DNA from: CAZXBB01 sp964638815
GTDB taxonomy: Bacteria > Planctomycetota > Phycisphaerae > Phycisphaerales > SM1A02
Length of the DNA: 26,146 nt
NCBI GenBank assembly: GCA_964638815.1
Contig: CAZXBB010000185.1
Location: 1-26,146 of the forward strand
Direction of reading: 5' to 3'
This document shows, one piece after another, positions 24,675 to 26,146 of this stretch. The notes below the pieces were generated by a model. It worked only from the letters and a program-made list of their open reading frames with translations. It made no database searches and had not been told where the DNA came from. Within the stretch, counting starts at the first letter, position 1, and each line of letters begins with the position of its first letter. The position numbers and the translations under genes were made by a program.

Positions 24675-24899
24675 CTATCCGTCGTCGTCACGCGACCGGA
24701 TCTCGATTTCCTCGATCGTGGTCCGGCGGAGGACGACGTCGCCGCGGTCGTCCTCTTCGGTCCTGCGTCGCACCTCGCCGGTCTTGCGCGACGGATCGGT
24801 CCGGATGCCCTTGACGATGTGACCGACGAACTCGCCGAGGCTTCGCATGAGCGGCTTGTTCGCGCGCTTCGCCATGGTTCCTTCCGCGGCCGTCGTCAT
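24675..24899 (-). CDS. Small basic/acidic protein between nuoE and nuoF
   Basis: 74 codons from ATG at 24899, which overlaps the nuoE stop (ATGA). An internal ATG at 24875 follows a strong GGAAGGA and would give a 66-residue product starting AKRANKP. The sequence is non-random for its size: a basic amphipathic head (KPLMRSLGEFVGHIVKGIRT) followed by a charged tail (VVLRRTTIEEIEIRSRDDDG). There is no Cys, no signal peptide and no TM segment. The position and coupling suggest a factor made together with the NADH-oxidising module, perhaps for assembly or stability. I do not recognise a named family and the function is unknown. A frame in another phase overlaps it but lacks such a start. Confidence 0.75.
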   Translation of the reverse strand: MTTAAEGTMAKRANKPLMRSLGEFVGHIVKGIRTDPSRKTGEVRRRTEEDDRGDVVLRRTTIEEIEIRSRDDDG

Positions 24900-25423
24900 T
24901 CGGGCAGGCTGTCGATCAGGCGATCGATCGAGTCGATCGAGAGATTGTCGTGCCGGTCGCCGTTCACGAGCGCGCACGGCGCGCCCTCGCAGGCTCCGAG
25001 GCACTCCATGGTCAGCAGCGTGAAGCGTCCGTCCTCGGAGGTCTCGTGCGGTTCGAGGTCCAGCCTGCCGCGGAGGTGGTCGAGGATCGCCTGGTGCCCG
25101 CACACCTCGCAGGCGATCGACTGGCAAACGCCGATGACGTACTTGCCCACGGGCTCGGTCGTGTATTCCTCGTAAAACGATACGGTGTCCAGCACGTCGC
25201 CGGGATGGAGTTCCAGCAGCGTCGCGATCTCGATCATCGCCTGGTAAGGCACGTGCCCGTACGTCTCCTGCACTTCGCGCAGGATCGGCATCATCGCCCC
25301 CTGCGCGCGCTCGTAACGCGGGATGATCTCCTTCGTGAAGCGCGACTTCATCTCGTCGGTGAGATAAGGCTCGTCCCGCATGGGGATCTTCGTGGTTGCC
25401 GAGGGTTTGACGATCCAGGCCAT
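24896..25423 (-). CDS. nuoE: NADH-quinone oxidoreductase subunit E
   Basis: 175 residues, normal length. The helical N-terminus contains RYERAQGAMMPILREVQ and YGHVPYQAMIEIATLL. The thioredoxin-like domain carries the N1a [2Fe-2S] ligands C100 and C105 in VCQSIACEVCG and C141 and C145 in CLGACEGAPC. With NuoF it forms the NADH-oxidising tip of complex I. ATG at 25423 is the first Met and fits the family. It lies 55 bp downstream of the nuoD stop and is coupled to the 74-codon gene. An extra Cys in each motif (C108, C150) is common in the family. Confidence 0.97.
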   Translation of the reverse strand: MAWIVKPSATTKIPMRDEPYLTDEMKSRFTKEIIPRYERAQGAMMPILREVQETYGHVPYQAMIEIATLLELHPGDVLDTVSFYEEYTTEPVGKYVIGVCQSIACEVCGHQAILDHLRGRLDLEPHETSEDGRFTLLTMECLGACEGAPCALVNGDRHDNLSIDSIDRLIDSLPE

Positions 25424-25478
25424 GGGCGTTGTTCAGTCTCTCGAGGCTCGGGTCCGGGCGGTGCGGGCGGGCGGGCTC

Positions 25479-25703
25479 CTAGCGATCCAGCTCCGCGGCG
25501 ATGATGTTGAGCGAACCCAGGACGGCGACGAGGTCCGCGAGGTTGTGACCCTCGAGCAGCCGCGGGAACACCTGGAAGTGCATGAACGCGGGCGGCCGCG
25601 TGGAGGCGCGCCACGGGTGCTTCGTGCCGTCCGCGACCACGAAGAAGCCCAGCTCGCCGTTGGGGCTCTCGATCGCGCCGTAGGACTCGCCGATCGGCGC
25701 CCG
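25479..25703 (-). pseudogene. nuoD: C-terminal fragment of NADH-quinone oxidoreductase subunit D
   Basis: The last ~75 codons of nuoD, ending in TAG at 25479-25481. They include PIGESYGAIESPNGELGFFV, ADGTKHPWRASTRPPAFMHF and NLADLVAVLGSLNIIAAELDR minus its last residue run, a clear match to the conserved NuoD tail that lines the quinone site. A full NuoD is about 400 residues or more. Homology stops at roughly 25700-25706, where the upstream sequence becomes an M56 peptidase in a different frame. No start codon belongs to the fragment itself. It is either a truncated gene or the product of a chimeric assembly join; the sequence alone cannot decide. Confidence 0.85.
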
Positions 25704-26146
25704 GGTCCAGAATCGCACGCAGCCGCGACTCGAGCTGCGTGGGTCTGGCCATGCCGACCGTGGACCACCCGCGTGCCCCGGTGAGCGAGGTGCCGAAGTC
25801 CTGGGCGATCCCGACCAGATGGTCGGCGTACTCGGGGCCAGTCGCGCCGCACGCCAGCACCGCGTCGTCGCACGCCCGCTCCTGTTCCAGCCCCAGCCGC
25901 CGGACGGCCAGATGCGCGAGCGGGTTGAACCAGTGCACGGCCGACGCCAGTCGCGCCACCATCTGCATGGCCACGTCACGCCGCAGCACGTGGGCCAGCT
26001 CGTGCAGCAGCACGATTCGCCGGCGCTCGGCACTCCAGGAGACGGCCTGCGCCGGCAGGACGAGCGTGGCCCGCCACGGCCCGTGGACGGCCGGCATGGT
26101 CGCCTTCCCCGACGCCCGCAGCGACACGCACGATCGCAGTCCGAGC
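25704..26146 (-). CDS. BlaR1/M56 family metallopeptidase (internal fragment)
   Basis: The minus-strand frame is open from the window edge (26146) to about 25700 and encodes ~148 residues of an M56 peptidase domain. It shows WRATLVLPAQAVSWSAERRR, the zinc motif HELAH in VLLHELAHVLRRD, HWFNPLAHLAVRRLGLEQER with the expected third-ligand Glu, ACDDAVLACG and ARPTQLESRLRAILD, the usual end of the peptidase core. Such proteins are membrane-bound sensors that cleave a BlaI-type repressor or are surface-signal peptidases. The 5' end is outside the window. The 3' part is replaced by the nuoD tail in another frame, so no native C-terminus is present. Confidence 0.85.

Overview
The window is a GC-rich (roughly 70% by eye), densely coded bacterial chromosome segment. 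Two adjacent secreted proteins end in paired EF-hand-like repeats closing on a 'WG-x-C' motif. This matches the 'GC-type dockerin' module that is abundant in Planctomycetota, especially Phycisphaerae, so a phycisphaera-like planctomycete is the best guess. No rRNA or marker phylogeny could be run, so the assignment is an inference.

Layout, left to right. (1) 1-1271: the tail of a small DUF2304-like membrane protein and an inverted family 2 glycosyltransferase. (2) 1357-7039 (minus): three tandem paralogues, each with an N-terminal multi-pass GT-C/TMTC-like membrane half and a C-terminal TPR half. (3) 7064-9440: a PhnP-like metallo-beta-lactamase-fold hydrolase and, convergent to it, a MocR-type GntR/aminotransferase regulator. 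(4) 9441-12400: an AT-rich divergent control region, a secreted VCBS/FG-GAP repeat protein and a secreted PQQ-type sugar dehydrogenase, both with dockerin-like tails. (5) 12492-13679 (minus): a family 4-type glycosyltransferase. (6) 13752-14636: a lone ATP synthase gamma gene. (7) 14702-22105 (plus): a surface-polysaccharide block with two SAM methyltransferases, a flippase, a GT-A-like/Rossmann fusion, a bifunctional cytidylyltransferase-PfkB kinase (HldE activities in reversed domain order) and a family 2 glycosyltransferase. (8) 22056-25703 (minus): another glycosyltransferase translationally coupled behind complex I genes in the order nuoD end, nuoE, a 74-codon gene, nuoF. (9) 25704-26146: part of a BlaR1/M56 peptidase that abuts the broken nuoD in another reading frame.

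Functionally the window mixes cell-envelope glycan assembly (sugar activation, transfer, methylation, flipping and possible protein O-glycosylation) with two isolated pieces of the respiratory chain. Several genes are joined by 4-base ATGA or GTGA overlaps, which points to translational coupling: 5120->3396/3399, 17009/17006, 20912/20909, 24896/24899 and 23264/23267.

The least explained structure is a set of degenerate 12-15 bp tandem repeats at gene borders (157-225, 1282-1363, 17962-18017, 19151-19210, 24607-24672), plus smaller exact duplications (6544-6567, 17755-17782) and a 19-bp direct repeat bracketing one gene (18072-18090 and 19216-19234). The nuoD/M56 junction near 25700 is either a real rearrangement or an assembly chimera and needs testing before any biology is built on it. 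I did not find a clearly new defence or mobile system.
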